Origin: CAWINH01 sp963837425 | GTDB taxonomy: Bacteria; Chloroflexota; Limnocylindria; QHBO01 | Length of the DNA: 64,000 nucleotides | Assembly (NCBI GenBank): GCA_963837425.1 | Contig: CAWINH010000002.1 | Location: 434,001 to 498,000, forward strand | Direction: 5' to 3' | Shown: piece after piece, positions 18,867-29,588 of the stretch | Position numbering within the stretch: position 1 is the stretch's first letter | How the letters are laid out: each line of letters starts with the position of its first letter | Program-made: the position numbers and the translations under genes | Notes under the pieces: generated by a model | The model's database searches: none | Told to the model about the DNA's origin: nothing | The model's input: the letters and a program-made list of their open reading frames with translations, nothing else

Positions 18867-19712
18867 GTGACCGAGCTCTCAGGGCCGATGCTCCGCACCG
18901 GAGCCCGCCAGTACCACATCGCCCTCGAGCGGGGCGAGCTGGCCGAGTATGTCCTGCTGGTCGGCGATCCGGACGCGTCGCGAAGGTCTGCCGCGCATTT
19001 CGACGGGATGGAGCTCGAGCGGAGCAACCGCGAGATCACCAGTGCGACCGGGACCTACCGCGGCATGCGCCTCTCGGTGATGTCGACCGGGATGGGCTCC
19101 GACAACGTGGAGATCGTGCTCGCCGAGGTGATGGAGATCACCGATCGGCGGCGTTCATCCGCGTCGGATCGTGCGGCGCCCTCCAGCCGGAGATCGCCTC
19201 GGGGACCTGATCATCTCGATCGGAGCGGTGCGCCTCGAGAACACGACCGCGTTCTACGTCCACCCCGGCTACCCCGCGATCGCCCACCGAGAGGTGGTCT
19301 AGGCCCTGGAGATCGGCGTGTCGCGAGCTGGGCTACCCGTACCACGTGGGGCTCACGGCGACGGCACCGGGTTCTACGCTCCGCAGGGACGGGCGATGCG
19401 CACGCTCCCCGTTCGCTATCCTGATCTCGCAGAGGAGCTCCGGCGGCAGCGCGTCGCGAACCTCGAGATGGAGTCGTCGGCGCTGTTCGTGCTGGCGAGT
19501 CTGGCGGGACTGCGGGCCGGCACCGTCTGTGCGGCCTACGCGCAGCGGCGATGGAACGTTCCTGGAAGGCGCGGCAAAGGAGGCCGCCGAGGCACGCTGT
19601 ATCGATGCCGGACTGGCCGGCATCCACCTGCTCTGGGAGCTCGACTCCGGCATCGCCGGCGAGCCGCGACCGCTGGTCGTCACTGGGTGGCGGCAGGAGC
19701 GGGGAGCAGTAA
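18867..19712 (+). CDS. Uridine/purine nucleoside phosphorylase family, frameshifted
   Basis: Nucleoside phosphorylases of the PNP_UDP_1 family split nucleosides into base and ribose 1-phosphate for salvage. The product starts at GTG 18867 (15 nt after GGAGGG) and shows EYVLLVGDPDASRRSAAHFD, MSTGMGSDNVEIVL, RVGSCGALQPEI and the substrate-binding NLEMESSALFVLASLAG. MESSALF is the uridine-phosphorylase form of the ME-x-A motif. Indels near 19150, 19350 and 19550 break the frame, and an in-frame TAG at 19300-19302 stands where a Gln codon is likely. Length (about 280 residues) is slightly above Udp (about 253). The stop is probably TAA 19710-19712. Uridine is the likeliest substrate. Confidence 0.7.
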
Positions 19713-19753
19713 CCACCGACCCGGCCGCGACGCCGGAGAAGGAGGCACCACCG

Positions 19754-19897
19754 ATGGCGACAAAGGCCTATTGCGTCAAGTGCAAGGCCAAGCGCGACAT
19801 GAACAACGAGCACAAGATCACGATGAAGAACGGCAAGCCGGCCACCGAGGGCGTCTGCCCGGTGTGCGGCACCAAGATGTTCAAGATCGGCGGCTGA
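19754..19897 (+). CDS. DUF5679-type small zinc-ribbon protein
   Basis: This 47-residue protein starts at ATG 19754, 10 nt after a strong AAGGAGG site. It has two CxxC knuckles, YCVKCKAKR and CPVCGTKMFKI, which together form a zinc ribbon, and a basic middle (HKITMKNGKPATEG). This is the pattern of DUF5679, a family of very small proteins found mainly in Chloroflexota and Actinomycetota and of unknown function. Nucleic-acid binding is plausible but unproven. The downstream ROK gene has its own promoter-like box, so this gene is probably the end of the phosphorylase transcript. Confidence 0.8.
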   Translation: MATKAYCVKCKAKRDMNNEHKITMKNGKPATEGVCPVCGTKMFKIGG

Positions 19898-20002
19898 CGA
19901 CCTCGATAGGCATCGCGCGTCGGCCGGCCGGCCGCCCCATCGGCCTCGCAGCCAGCGCAGCCGGTGGGCTGGCCGGGCGGCCATCTCGGTTCGCCCGGCG
20001 GC

Positions 20003-20019
20003 TAGAATTGGCCCTCGTG
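20003..20019 (+). promoter_or_regulatory. -10 box 8 nt before the ROK kinase start, leaderless layout
   Basis: TAGAAT (20003-20008) is separated by only 8 nt from GTG 20017. Transcription starting 6-8 nt after the box would begin at or next to the start codon, leaving no room for a ribosome-binding site, and none is visible. The same spacing recurs at several other genes in the window. Confidence 0.45.
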
Positions 20020-21031
20020 GATGAGGCAACCGCCCGGCCGGTCCTGGCGATCGACCTGGGCGGCACCCAGATTCGCGCGGCGCACGTGATCCCGACGCTG
20101 ACCGTGGCGTCCCGCCGTGCCGTCGGACGAACGCCGAGAGGGCGTGGACGCCGTCATCGGCCGCATCTGCCGCCTTGCCCGCGACGTCGCGCGAGCGGCC
20201 GGGTCCGCGGCCTGGGAGCCCCGCGGCATCGGCATCTCGTCGCCGGGGCCGCTCGACCCGTGGCGCGGGATGGTGGTCGTGCCGCCCAACCTGGCCGGCT
20301 GGCGCGACATCCCGCTCGCGGACCTGGTTGAGAGCGGCTGGGCCTGCCGACGTTCCTGGAGCGGGACACGAACGTGGCGATGATGGCCGAGTGGCGCTAC
20401 GGCGCCGCGCGGGACCGGCGGGACGTGATCTACATCACGGTCTCGACCGGGATCGGCGGTGGGATCGTCGTCGACGGGCGGCCGCTGCAGGGCCGGGACA
20501 ACACCGCGGGCGAGATGGGGCACATCACGATCGACCTCGATGGCCCCCTGTGCGGTGACGGAATGCCCGGTCATGCAGAGGCGATCGGCTCTGGTACCGC
20601 CATCGCGCGTGAGGGACGATCGCTCCTGGAGCGCGGCGAGGCGCCCGTCCTTGCCGCCCTGGTGGCGGTCCGGCGGGTCGACGCGGCGCTGGTGGCCGCG
20701 CCGCCGACGCCGGCGATCCCGCCTGCCGCGCGGTCTTCGAGCGAGCCTGGACCGCCATCGGTGCACTCTGCGCCAGCCTGGTGAACGGCTCAACCCCGAG
20801 GTGATCGTGATCGGCGGCAGCATCGCCGACCCATCGCGCCCGAGCTGCTGCCCCGCATCCGCGAGAGATCGACCGTCGCGCGTTTCCGGCGCCGGCGCGC
20901 CGGGGTGGATCGAGCGGCCGCAGCTCGGCGACGACGTCTCCCTGATCGGCTCGCTGCCGATCGTCAATGAACGCCTCAACGACCCCGCCTATCGCCGGCC
21001 GGTCGTTCCCCGAATGCGGCAACCCGCATGA
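20017..21031 (+). CDS. ROK-family sugar kinase (glucokinase-like), frameshifted
   Basis: ROK kinases phosphorylate glucose or related sugars with ATP. The N-terminal phosphate-binding motif VLAIDLGGTQIRAAHV starts right after GTG 20017. It is followed by RGIGISSPGPLDPWRGMV, LERDTNVAMMAEWRYGAA, the catalytic stretch YITVSTGIGGGIVVDGR, GEMGHITID with the metal-site His, and a C-terminal SLVNG-NPEVIVIGGSIA. The zinc-binding cysteines of classical ROK members (CxCGxxGCxE) are largely lost in the LCGDGMPGHAEAIGSG stretch, although GHAEA remains; base errors could explain part of this. Indels occur near 20120, 20345, 20735 and 20800. It lies 10 nt before gap, which fits a glycolytic cluster. Confidence 0.8.
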
Positions 21032-21041
21032 GGAGTCCCTC

Positions 21042-22047
21042 GTGACCCGCATCGGCATCAACGGCTTCGGCCGGATCGGTCGCCAGACGCTCAAGGCGAT
21101 GATCGAGCGCCACCCCGACGAGCTCGAGGTGGTGGCGATCAACGACCTTGCGCCGACCGCGACGAACGCGCACCTGTTCAAGTACGACTCGACCTACGGC
21201 CGCTCTTCCGGCGAGGTCACGCCGGGGAGGGCCAGATCACCGTCGACGGCCGCGAGATCAAGGCATACTCCGAGCAGGATCCCGCGGCGCTGCCGTGGAA
21301 GGATCTCGGCGTGGAGATCGTCATCGAGTCGACCGGCATCTTCACCGATGCCACCAAGGCGGCCGCCCACCGCGAGGCCGGCGCGCGCAAGGTGATCATC
21401 AGCGCGCCGGCCAAGAACGAGGACATGACGATCGTGCTGGGCGTCAACGAGGCCGCCTACGACCCGGAGAAGCACAACATCGTCAGCAACGCCTCCTGCA
21501 CGACCAACGGGCTGGCGCTGCCGGCCAAGGTGGTCTGGGACGCGTTCGGCATCGAGCACGGCCTGATGACCACGGTGCACACCTACACCAACGACCAGAA
21601 CGTGCTCGACGTCGTCCACAAGGACCTGCGCCGTGCGCGCAGCGCGGGCCAGAACATCATCCCCACCACCACCGGCGCGGCGAGGGCCCTGGCGCTCGTC
21701 ATCCCCGAGCTGAAGGGCAAGTTCGACGGCTTCTCGCTGCGCGTGCCGACGCCGACGGTCAGCGTCATCGACTTCGTGGCGGTGACGAGCAGGCCGGTGA
21801 CCGCCGAGAGCGCCAACGAGGCGCTGCGCGCGGCGGCCGACGGCGCGATGCAGGGCCTGCTGGGCTACACCGAGGAGCCGCTGGTCAGCATGGACTTCAA
21901 GGGCGACGAGCGCTCGAGCATCATCGACGCGGCCTCGACCATGGTCGCCGGCGAGAACCTGCTCAAGGTGATCGCCTGGTACGACAACGAGTGGGGCTAC
22001 AGCTGCCGGGTGGCGGACCTTGCGAGTTCATCGCCGCGCGCCTGTAG
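21042..22047 (+). CDS. gap: Glyceraldehyde-3-phosphate dehydrogenase, type I, frameshifted
   Basis: GAPDH oxidises glyceraldehyde 3-phosphate to 1,3-bisphosphoglycerate with NAD(P)+. GTG 21042 follows GAGGAG and begins TRIGINGFGRIGRQTLKAMI, the Rossmann dinucleotide site. The catalytic cysteine lies in IVSNASCTTNGLALPAKV near 21485, the phosphate-binding THR/TGA segment at PTTTGAARALALVIPELKGK, and the C-terminal WYDNEWGYSCRVADL near 21980. Indels near 21222 and 22018 break the frame; the true C-terminus CEFIAARL ends at 22047. The expected length of about 335 residues is met. It sits in a gap-pgk-eno series. Confidence 0.92.
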
Positions 22048-22058
22048 GCGGCGCTGGC

Positions 22059-23265
22059 ATGGAGAAGAAGACGGTTCGGGACATCGACGTCAGCGGCAAG
22101 CGGGTCTTCCTGCGGGCGGACCTCAACGTCCCGCTCGACGACGGCCGGATCACCGATGACACCCGCATTCGCGCCAGCCTGCCCACGCTCGTATACCTGC
22201 TCGAGCACGGGGCCAGCGTCATCCTGGCCAGCCACCTCGGGCGGCCCAAGGGCAAGGTCAACGACGCGCTGCGCCTGAAGCCGGTCGCCGACCGGCTCAG
22301 CCAGCTGCTGGGTCGGCCGGTGCGGATGACCGGCGACGCGCTGGGCCCGGGGGTGAAGACCGCGGTCGACAAGCTGCGCCCCGGCAGCTGCTCCTGCTCG
22401 AGAACCTGCGCTTCCACGCGGAGGAGGAGGCGAACGACCCGGAGTTCGCGAAGTCGCTGGCCGAGATGGCCGACGTCTACGTGAACGATGCGTTCGGTTC
22501 GGCGCATCGGGCGCATGCCAGCACGGAGGGGATCACCCATTACCTGCCGAGCGTGGCCGGCCTGCTCCTGGAGCGCGAGGTGACGCGCTCTCGCGGCTGC
22601 TGCAGAAGCCGCCGAGGCCGTTCCACACCCTGATCGGCGGGGCGAAGATCGCCGGCAAGCTGGAGGTCCTCGAGGTCCTGCTGGCCCGCTGCCAGGCGAT
22701 CCTGGTGGGCGGCGGGATGGCCAACACGTTCCTGGCCGCCAAGGGGTTCGCGCTGGGCAAGAGCCTGGTCGAGACGGACCAGCTCGAGAACGCGGAGCGG
22801 ATCATGGCCGAGGCGCGCCGCAAGCGCGTGCGCTTCATGCTGCCCACCGACGTCGTGGTCGCCGCGCAGGTCCATCCCGGGCGCAGCGCGAGGTGGTGCC
22901 GGTGAGCGAGGTGCCGCGGGACTGGAGCGTGGTCGACATCGGTCCGGCGACGGTCGCGGCCTACACCGAGCACCTCACCAAGGCGAGGACGATCTTCTGG
23001 AACGGACCGATGGGCATCTTCGAGATCGCCCCGTTCGCGGAGGGCACGAACGCCATCGCGCGCTTCCTCGCGGAGCGGACGGCGAAGGGCGTGGTCACCG
23101 TCGTCGGCGGCGGCGACAGGGTGGCCGCGGTCGAGCAGCTGGGCCTGGCCGACCAGATGACCCATGTCTCGACCGGGGGCGGGGCCTCACTCGAGTTCGT
23201 GGAGGGCAAGACGCTGCCCGGCGTGGCGGCCCTGCGAGCGGACGCAAGGTGGAGGACCACGATGA
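22059..23265 (+). CDS. pgk: Phosphoglycerate kinase, frameshifted
   Basis: PGK transfers phosphate from 1,3-bisphosphoglycerate to ADP. ATG 22059 starts KKTVRDIDVSGKRVFLRADL, the substrate-binding RADLNVPLDDGRITDDTRI. It is followed by LASHLGRPKG, LLLENLRFHAEE, YVNDAFGSAHRAHAST, LIGGAKIAGKLEVLEVLL (GGAKI replaces the usual GGAKV) and the C-terminal ATP-binding FWNGPMGIFE and TVVGGGDRVAAVEQLG. Indels near 22383, 22585 and 22885 break the frame. The stop is not clear: the likeliest is TGA 23263-23265, overlapping the ATG of eno, after one further indel. Length about 400 residues, as usual. Confidence 0.92.
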
Positions 23266-24547
23266 CCACCCTGATCGAGGACATCGTCGCGCGCGAGGTG
23301 CTGGATTCGCGTGGCAACCCGACCATCGAGGTGGAGGTCTTCCTCGAGGGCGGGGCGGTGGGCACGCCATCGTGCCGTCCGGCGCCTCGACCGGGGCCCA
23401 CGAGGCGGTGGAGCTGCGCGACGGGGACCCCGCAGCGCTACGGCGGGAAGGGCGTGCTGCAGGCGGTGCGCAACGTGAACGACACGATGCGTGCCGAGCT
23501 GGTCGGCTCGACGCCCTGGAGCAGGTGAGCATCGACCGGCTGCTGATCGAGCTGGACGGCACGCCGAACAAGGGCGCTCGGCGCCAACGCGCTGCTCGGC
23601 GCGTCGATCGCCGTCGCCCACGCCGCGGCGGAGTCGCTCGGCCTGCCGCTGTACCGGTACCTCGGCGGCGCGGCGGCGCGCGCCTGCCGGTCCCGCAGGT
23701 CAACATCCTCAACGGCGGCAAGCACGCGATCGACTCCACCGACTTCCAGGAGTTCATGATCGTGCCGCTCGGCGCGCCGACGTTCCGCGAGGCGCTGCGC
23801 TGGGCGTCGGAGACGTTCCACGCGCTGGGCAAGCTCCTGCGCGAGCGCGGCTTCGCGACCACGGTGGGCGACGAGGGCGGCTACGCGCCGAGCCTGGAGG
23901 GCAACGAGGCGGCGATCGCGCTGGTGCTCGAGGCGATCGAGCGCGCCGGCTACACGACCCGGCGAGCAGGTCGGCATCGCGCTCGACCCGGCCGCCAGCG
24001 AGCTCATGAGCGACGGGAGTACGTGCTCGCCAGCGAGGGGGACGCAGCCTGTCCAGCGAGGAGCTGGTCGACTTCTGGGCGGACTGGGTGGCGCGCTATC
24101 CGATCGTCAGCCTGGAGGACGGCCTGGGCGAGGACGACTGGGACGGCTGGCGGCTGCTCACCGAACGCTCGGGGCGCGGGCTCCAGCTGGTGGGCGACGA
24201 CATCCTGGTCACCAACACGCGAGCGCCTGGCGCGCGGGATCAACGAGCGGTCGGCGAACAGCATCCTCATCAAGCTCAACCAGATCGGCACCTTGACCGA
24301 GACGCTCGAGGCGATCGAGATGGCGCACCGGGCCGGCTGGACGGCGGTCGTCAGCCACCGCTCCGGCGAGACGGAGGACACGACCATCGCCGACCTGGTG
24401 GTGGCGGTCAACGGCGGCCAGATCAAGACCGGCAGCATCAGCCGCAGCGAGCGGATCGCCAAGTACAACCGCCTGCTGCGGATCGAGGAGGAGCTGGGGG
24501 ACGCGGCGGAGTTCGCCGGCCGACGGGCGTTCAGCGCACTGCGCTGA
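23262..24547 (+). CDS. eno: Enolase, frameshifted
   Basis: Enolase converts 2-phosphoglycerate to phosphoenolpyruvate. ATG 23262 starts TTLIEDIVAREVLDSRGNPT. The protein continues with VPSGASTGAHEAVELRDGD, VPQVNILNGGKHAIDSTDFQ, TVGDEGGYAPSLEGNEAAI (catalytic Glu region), YPIVSLEDGLGEDDWDGW (metal-binding Glu/Asp), LIKLNQIGTLTETLEAIEMA (catalytic Lys), VVSHRSGETEDTTIADL and KTGSISRSERIAKYNRLLRI. About eight small indels between 23365 and 24222 shift the frame, the densest error cluster of the window; the final third is clean. The length of about 428 residues is normal. Its stop is 1 nt from the end of convergent rpsT. Confidence 0.93.
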
Positions 24548-24548
24548 G

Positions 24549-25086
24549 CTACTCCTCCGCGGGAGTGTCGTCCCCCGCTGCTTTGGCGCGACGGCGGGCG
24601 GCGGCAGACTCGCGCTTGGCGCGGGTGACCGCCACCTTGGCCTTGCCGGCCGCGGTTCTCGGTCGGTCCGACGCCTTGGCCGCGGCGACCTTGGATGCCT
24701 TGGCGGCCGCCACCTTCTTGCGCTGCGCGGTCTTGGTGGCCACCGACTTCCGCTTCGGGGTCGTGCTCTCCGCCACGACCTCCGCCTGGTCCAGGAGATG
24801 GGCCACGTTGGCCTTGCTCAGCAGGCGGCTCTTGCGACGGGCGGCGTTGTTCGGATGGATGATCCCCTTGGCCGCGGCCTTGTCCAGCGCTCGGACGGCG
24901 GCCACGACGGCCCCCGATCCATTGCCTTCTTCGCGACCGGTTGCGATGTTCGTGGCGTGCTGCACCAGCGTCTTGGCCTCGCTGCGCGCGCGGCGGTTCA
25001 CCCGCCCGGCGGCGCAGGGCCTGGCGGTCGCGCTTCAACGCCTGGGGCGTTCGAGCGCCCTTCCAGGTTCGAGCCTTTCTTGCCAA
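24549..25086 (-). CDS. rpsT: 30S ribosomal protein S20 with a long Ala/Lys-rich tail
   Basis: S20 binds 16S rRNA during small-subunit assembly. From TTG 25086, preceded by GAGGA at 7 nt, the protein reads ARKARTWKGARTPQALKRD, then after one indel near 25005 continues NRRARSEAKTLVQHATNIA and KAAAKGIIHPNNAARRKSRL, the conserved S20 core. Beyond residue 100 it carries about 75 extra residues rich in Ala, Lys, Arg and Thr (for example KKVAAAKASKVAAAKAS), like a histone H1 or bacterial HU-type tail. Ordinary S20 ends at about 88 residues, so the tail is an addition. It is transcribed alone against eno. Confidence 0.85.
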
Positions 25087-25240
25087 CGAAGGATCCTCAT
25101 CTACGAGCGGGGGAGCATGAAAACGCGCGCCGGCACGAGGCGGCGCCGCGGCGGCCGAGTATAGCATCGACCGCTCGCACTGAGTCGACACTCTTCGATG
25201 CTTGCCGCTACCAGAGGGCGCGGACTGTACTGGCCAACGC

Positions 25241-27349
25241 CTACTTGAACGACCGGTGCAGGAAGGCCGCCATCTGCCCACGCGTCACGAGCCCATCGGG
25301 ACAGTACTGGCCCGCCACAGCCGGACGTGATCCCCGCCTCGGCGAAGCGGTTGATATTCGGCTCGTGGCGATTGCCGTTGTCGTCCCAGAACCAGTCGTC
25401 GTCCGTCCATGACAGGTGGAGCGCCTTCGAGATGAAGGTCGCCATCTGGGCGCGGGTCACGAGGCCGTCGGGGCAGAACGGTTCTCGTCGCAGCCGGTGG
25501 TGATCCCCGCCGCCGGAGCCGGTTGATGTTGGACTCGTGCTTGTTCCTCGTCATCGGTGAAGTAGTCGTGGTCGGTCGCCGGCAGGTCGAACGCCCGCGC
25601 CAGGAAGGTCGCCATCTGCCCGCGCGTGACGGTGCCGTTCGGGCAGAACGTGGTGGGGCTGCAGCCCTTCGTGATCCCCGACTGATAGAGCCAGATGATG
25701 TCGTTCTTGAAGCTCGACGAATCGATGTCAGTGAAGACCGGAGACAGTGCGGAAATCCAGGTCGACCAGGTGCCGGTCGCATTGGCGTACTGGTTGCCCT
25801 GCCAGACCTGGTGGGCGTTGGTCGGATCCTGGGCGACGCCGACGTAGTCACCCCAGCGCGCACCGACGTATGTCGCCTCACCAGCATGCAGTTGCCGGAG
25901 CGGCTCGCGAACAGTATTGGGCGCGTCGGAGACGAAGCGCACGGCCGCGTAGCTGCCGATGAAGTCTGCATCGGATGCGACAGCGAGAACCACGAACAGT
26001 GTGCCGTCCGCAGCGAGGCCGATTCCCCCCATGAAGTAGTCGTATCCAGCGGCGCCGAGGAGGAAGTCCTCCTGGGCGGATGGCGTCGCGCCCGATGTTC
26101 CGAGTGCGGTGACCCGTACACAATCGCGGGTGGCGCTGTCGCCCGACGGCACGCACGGATAGGTGGACACGAACCAGAGGATTCCGTCCATCCACAGCGC
26201 ATCGGTCGGGCGCTCGTCGATGGTGTCGGACGTGAATCCGGCCGCGCCGTGCGGCATCGGCGGCGCAACGAATGCAGGGAGGGCCGTGCTGGCCGTAAGG
26301 TCGACGGTCTTGATCACGAGGTCGGATCCGGCGTTCGTGCCAGCGATCGTGCCGTATGCGACATCCCCGGCGGCACTGCCCGACGCGCGCTCGGCGACCA
26401 TGCGCACCGCGTTCGTCGAACTGAGAGCCACCGAGGGTCGCCAGGTGAAGTAGCTGGAGTTAGGGGTCGTCTCTGTGTACGGCACGTTGCCGCCCGCGAC
26501 GAGCGAGGGAAGGTCGACGACGTCGAGTACCGACCCAGCGAATGTGGTCCCGGGGCTGCACGGACTGCCGGCTGCGATGGGGAAGAGGTTCGACGACAGT
26601 ACGACCTTGTCGGAGGAGATCCCAAGCCCGGGATAGTCGGGGAGATAGCCCGGGTAATCGATCTGGTATGCAGCCCACGCGGCCGTCGGGTCAGACCCGT
26701 TCGAAAGCGCGAGATAGAGGTGGCCGGCAGTACAATCAAAGCTCACGGCATCGGCGACCCAGCGGCCGACAGATGGGACGTAGAGGACACGTGGGTCGAA
26801 GGTGCCCCCGATCTGGCCAACCGGCTCGGCAAAGAACGAGGCAAGAGAGAAGCTGCTGACGCTGCCGCCGGCACGGCTCGAGATCCGTACCTGTTGGTTC
26901 ACGGCCTGGACGATGTGCTGTGGGCCAACCGCAACCCAGGGATCGGGCGGCTCGCCGCAGGGCTGACCATCGCATGCGGACGCGCCGTCGAATCCGAAGG
27001 TGGACTGGACGACAGAGCTGGCGGGGCTGCCCAGCCGTGCCGCGAACTGCAGATGGGGAGTGGTACGGACGTCAGCGCTCGGGCCTGACGACGCCGGAAG
27101 CATCCCGCGAGGCGGCAGGGCGCCGGAGGTTGACTGCGGGGCACGAGGTTGTGTGCCGGAGTAGGTGGGTAACAGCACGTCGGTGTGGTACGTGAGCAGG
27201 CCGGTCGAGCCCGCCGATCCGCTTGGCAGGTCGGTCGTCCTGCTGGAGGCTCCTTGGGCGCTGGCTACCCCGACGATGGCGAACTGGGCAATCACTAGCG
27301 CGACGATTACGGCCCGCGACACGGACGGAGAGACATTCCGCCACGTCAA
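25241..27349 (-). CDS. Secreted surface protein with unknown N-terminal domain and three SLH domains
   Basis: From TTG 27349 (9 nt after AGGAGGG) there is a signal peptide (VSRAVIVALVIAQFAIVGVA, cleaved near ASAQG). A Ser/Thr/Pro-rich stretch follows, then a domain of about 400 residues (roughly nt 26960-25745) with EPPDPWVAVGPQHIVQAVNQ, YPGYLPDYPGLGISSDKVV, ERPTDALWMDGILWFVSTYP, AGYDYFMGGIGL and RWGDYVGVAQDP. The same domain occurs in the protein at 49449-52344. The C-terminus has three S-layer-homology repeats, with SGITKGCSPTTFCPNGTVTR, GLVTRAQMATFISKALHL and YCPDGLVTRGQMAAFLHRSF. These should anchor it to cell-wall polymers. Indels near 25545, 25480 and 25325 break the SLH part. Its function is unknown; a beta-propeller fold for the shared domain is a guess. 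Confidence 0.75.
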
Positions 27350-27734
27350 GGCAGTACTCCCTCCTGTTTGCGACCGACGTCTGCGTAGATGCCCGCCTCA
27401 CGCTGCCCGAGCACTTCTGCCAATCATACTGCCGTCTGGCCGAGAGCTCGGCTGCGCCTCCGTGGCCTGTGCCAACGAGGTCGTCGTTCCCTCCGATTCC
27501 GCCAACCGGCGTCCGGGTGCAGGCATGGACCAGAAGGACCACTCGACAGCCGCCGTGCCCGGCGAGCACAATCAACCATCGGTCCCGGCGCGCGAGGCCT
27601 CGCTGTCCGCCTCAGGAAAAGCTAGGGGAGCCTGCCCAGGCGTCTAGGGGAGGAGCCCTCACCCGTGCCCACTGGAGAAGCCACGCGCAGCGACGCCACC
27701 TGCCGAAACCGTTTCTTGCTCCGGGCATCTGACC
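27350..27734. other. 385-base divergent intergenic region
   Basis: This lies between the SLH protein and the VanW-family gene. On the minus strand it holds the AGGAGGG ribosome-binding site of the SLH gene and a -10-like TATGAT about 75 nt upstream of the start. No clear -35, operator palindrome, terminator or RNA gene was found. The plus-strand gene start at 27735 has no clear ribosome-binding site. Base composition is slightly less GC-rich than its surroundings. Confidence 0.4.
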
Positions 27735-29574
27735 ATGACGACCGTCACCCTCAGCCCACCACGCTCCCTCTTCCTGCCCGGAGCCACCCGGCGCGGCTTC
27801 CTGCCGGGCTTCTCCGGGACCCTGCTCGTGGGCCTCTTCCTCCTGGTTGGCCTCTCGATCGGCCTCGCGCTCGCGTACGAGGGCCGGGTGATGCCCGGCG
27901 TGCGGGTCGCAGGCGTGGAGTCGGCGGGCTGGACCGCGCCGCGGCCGAGACGAGGCTCCGCGATGAGCGGCCCTCGCTGGGCGCCGGGCGCGCCGCGGTG
28001 GTGGTCGACGGGACGCCCGCCAGCGTCGCGTACGAGGCGCTCGGGCGCGGCCACCAGATCACGACGCTCGATGCCGCCTCGCCGTGACGCGTACGGCGGG
28101 AATCCCCGAGCCATGGGCCGCCCGCTCCGCCCCCCTTTCATCCGACTGCGCTGGCGCGACCGCCCATGGCTATCACCCAGATGCCATCGACGCGGCGGCG
28201 GCCCGCATCGTCAATGAGTTCGCCACCCGCCCGGTCAGCGCCGGCGTCCGGGACGACCCGAGAGGGGGTATGTCGTGACCCCGGCCCCGCCGGGCCACGC
28301 TCTGGATGCCGACGCCCTCCGCACCGCACTGGCGGCGGCGGTGACCCAGGACGGCCCGGCAGTGAGCGTCGCCATCACCACACCAGCACCGACCCTCTGG
28401 TGAGCACCGTAGACGCTGACGCGGCCGCCGCGGCCCGCGCGCATGAGCGCCGACCCTCCACCGCGGCCTCGGCGGCACCTCGTTCGCCCTCGACGCGGCG
28501 ACCCTCCGCGGCCTCGTCCATTTCGGGTGGCCCCGACGCAGATCGGCCGGTCGTCGACCGAGAGGCCCTGCGGGCGTGGCCAGCGATCACGCGCCGAAGT
28601 GGCCGGGGATGCCAGGACGCCGGCTTCACGTGGGGCGCCAAGGGGGTCGCCGAGGTGACGCCGGGGGTCGAGGGCAGGAGCTCGACATCGACCCAGCATG
28701 CCGGCGGTGCGGGCGCGCTCGCCACCCGCGCCCGGGGCGCCCGCCGGGGCCGCCGCGCTGGCTACGACCGCCATCCAGCCGGCGCTGACAACGGCGGGGG
28801 CTCAGGCCGCGGCGGACAGAAAGATCCGCCTCTCGACGTGGACCACCTACTACGTGCCGGGGACCGGCAACTACTGGGGCGCGAACATCAGCATCCCGGC
28901 CAAGGACCTTGACAAGATGGTGATCGCGCCCGGCGAGTGGTTCGGCTTCTGGGACGACATCGGGACCGTCACCATCGATCGCGGCTACGGCTATGGCGGC
29001 GCGATCATCGGCGGCAGGAGCGTCGCCAGCGGCGCCCTGGCCGGCGGAATCTGCTCGACATCCACCACCCTCTTCAACGCGGCGATGCGGGCCGGCCTCG
29101 AGATCGGCGATCGGACGAACCACTACTACTACATCTCGCGCTACCCGACGGGCCTCGACGCGACGGTCTTCCAGACCGATACGTACGAGGTGAACATGAC
29201 GTTCCGCAACGACACGCCGGACCCGATCGTGATCCGCAGCTACACCGGTCGGGGATGGGTGCGCTTCGACATCTGGGGCGTGCCGACCGGGCGGACCGTG
29301 ACCCTCAGCACGCCGGTCATCAGAACCCGCGCTCCGCCGCGACACCACGGTCCTCGACCCGAGCCTCAAGCCGGGAACCTCGGTGCGGGTCGAGTACCCG
29401 CACGACGGCTTCGATGCCACCGTCACCCGGACGGTGACCGACGCGGACGGCACCGTCATCTGGAAGAACGTCTGGTTCAGCCACTACAGCGCGGTGAACG
29501 GCATCACCGACGTCGGGCCGGCGAAGCCGAAGCCGACCCCGTCCGCAACCCCGGAGCCCTCCCCCGGGGCCTAG
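27735..29574 (+). CDS. VanW-family protein with N-terminal membrane anchor, frameshifted
   Basis: The VanW family is found near glycopeptide-resistance and cell-wall genes; its biochemical role is unknown. From ATG 27735 a single transmembrane segment (TLLVGLFLLVGLSIGLALAY) leads to VMPGVRVAGVDVGGLD-like sequence and two repeats of the peptidoglycan-binding (YoaR-like) domain. The VanW domain follows: NYWGANISIPAKDLDKMVIA, PGEWFGFWDDIGTVT, GGAIIGGRSVASGALAGGIC, STSTTLFNAAMRAGLEI and NHYYYISRYPTGLDATV. The end has a beta domain and a Pro/Thr tail to 29574. The 27.9-28.8 kb part needs several frame changes, plus one near 29335. About 610 residues. It likely sits outside the membrane and touches peptidoglycan. 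Confidence 0.75.
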
Positions 29575-29588
29575 CTCAGCGGGACCGC

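Noticed and set aside
21042..24547. gap, pgk and eno as real pseudogenes
   Set aside because: All active-site motifs are intact and only single-base indels break the frames; simultaneous loss of three glycolytic genes is implausible beside other intact core genes.
27350..27734. tRNA, riboswitch or small RNA in the largest intergenic gap
   Set aside because: No cloverleaf, conserved aptamer core or strong terminator hairpin could be traced by eye.
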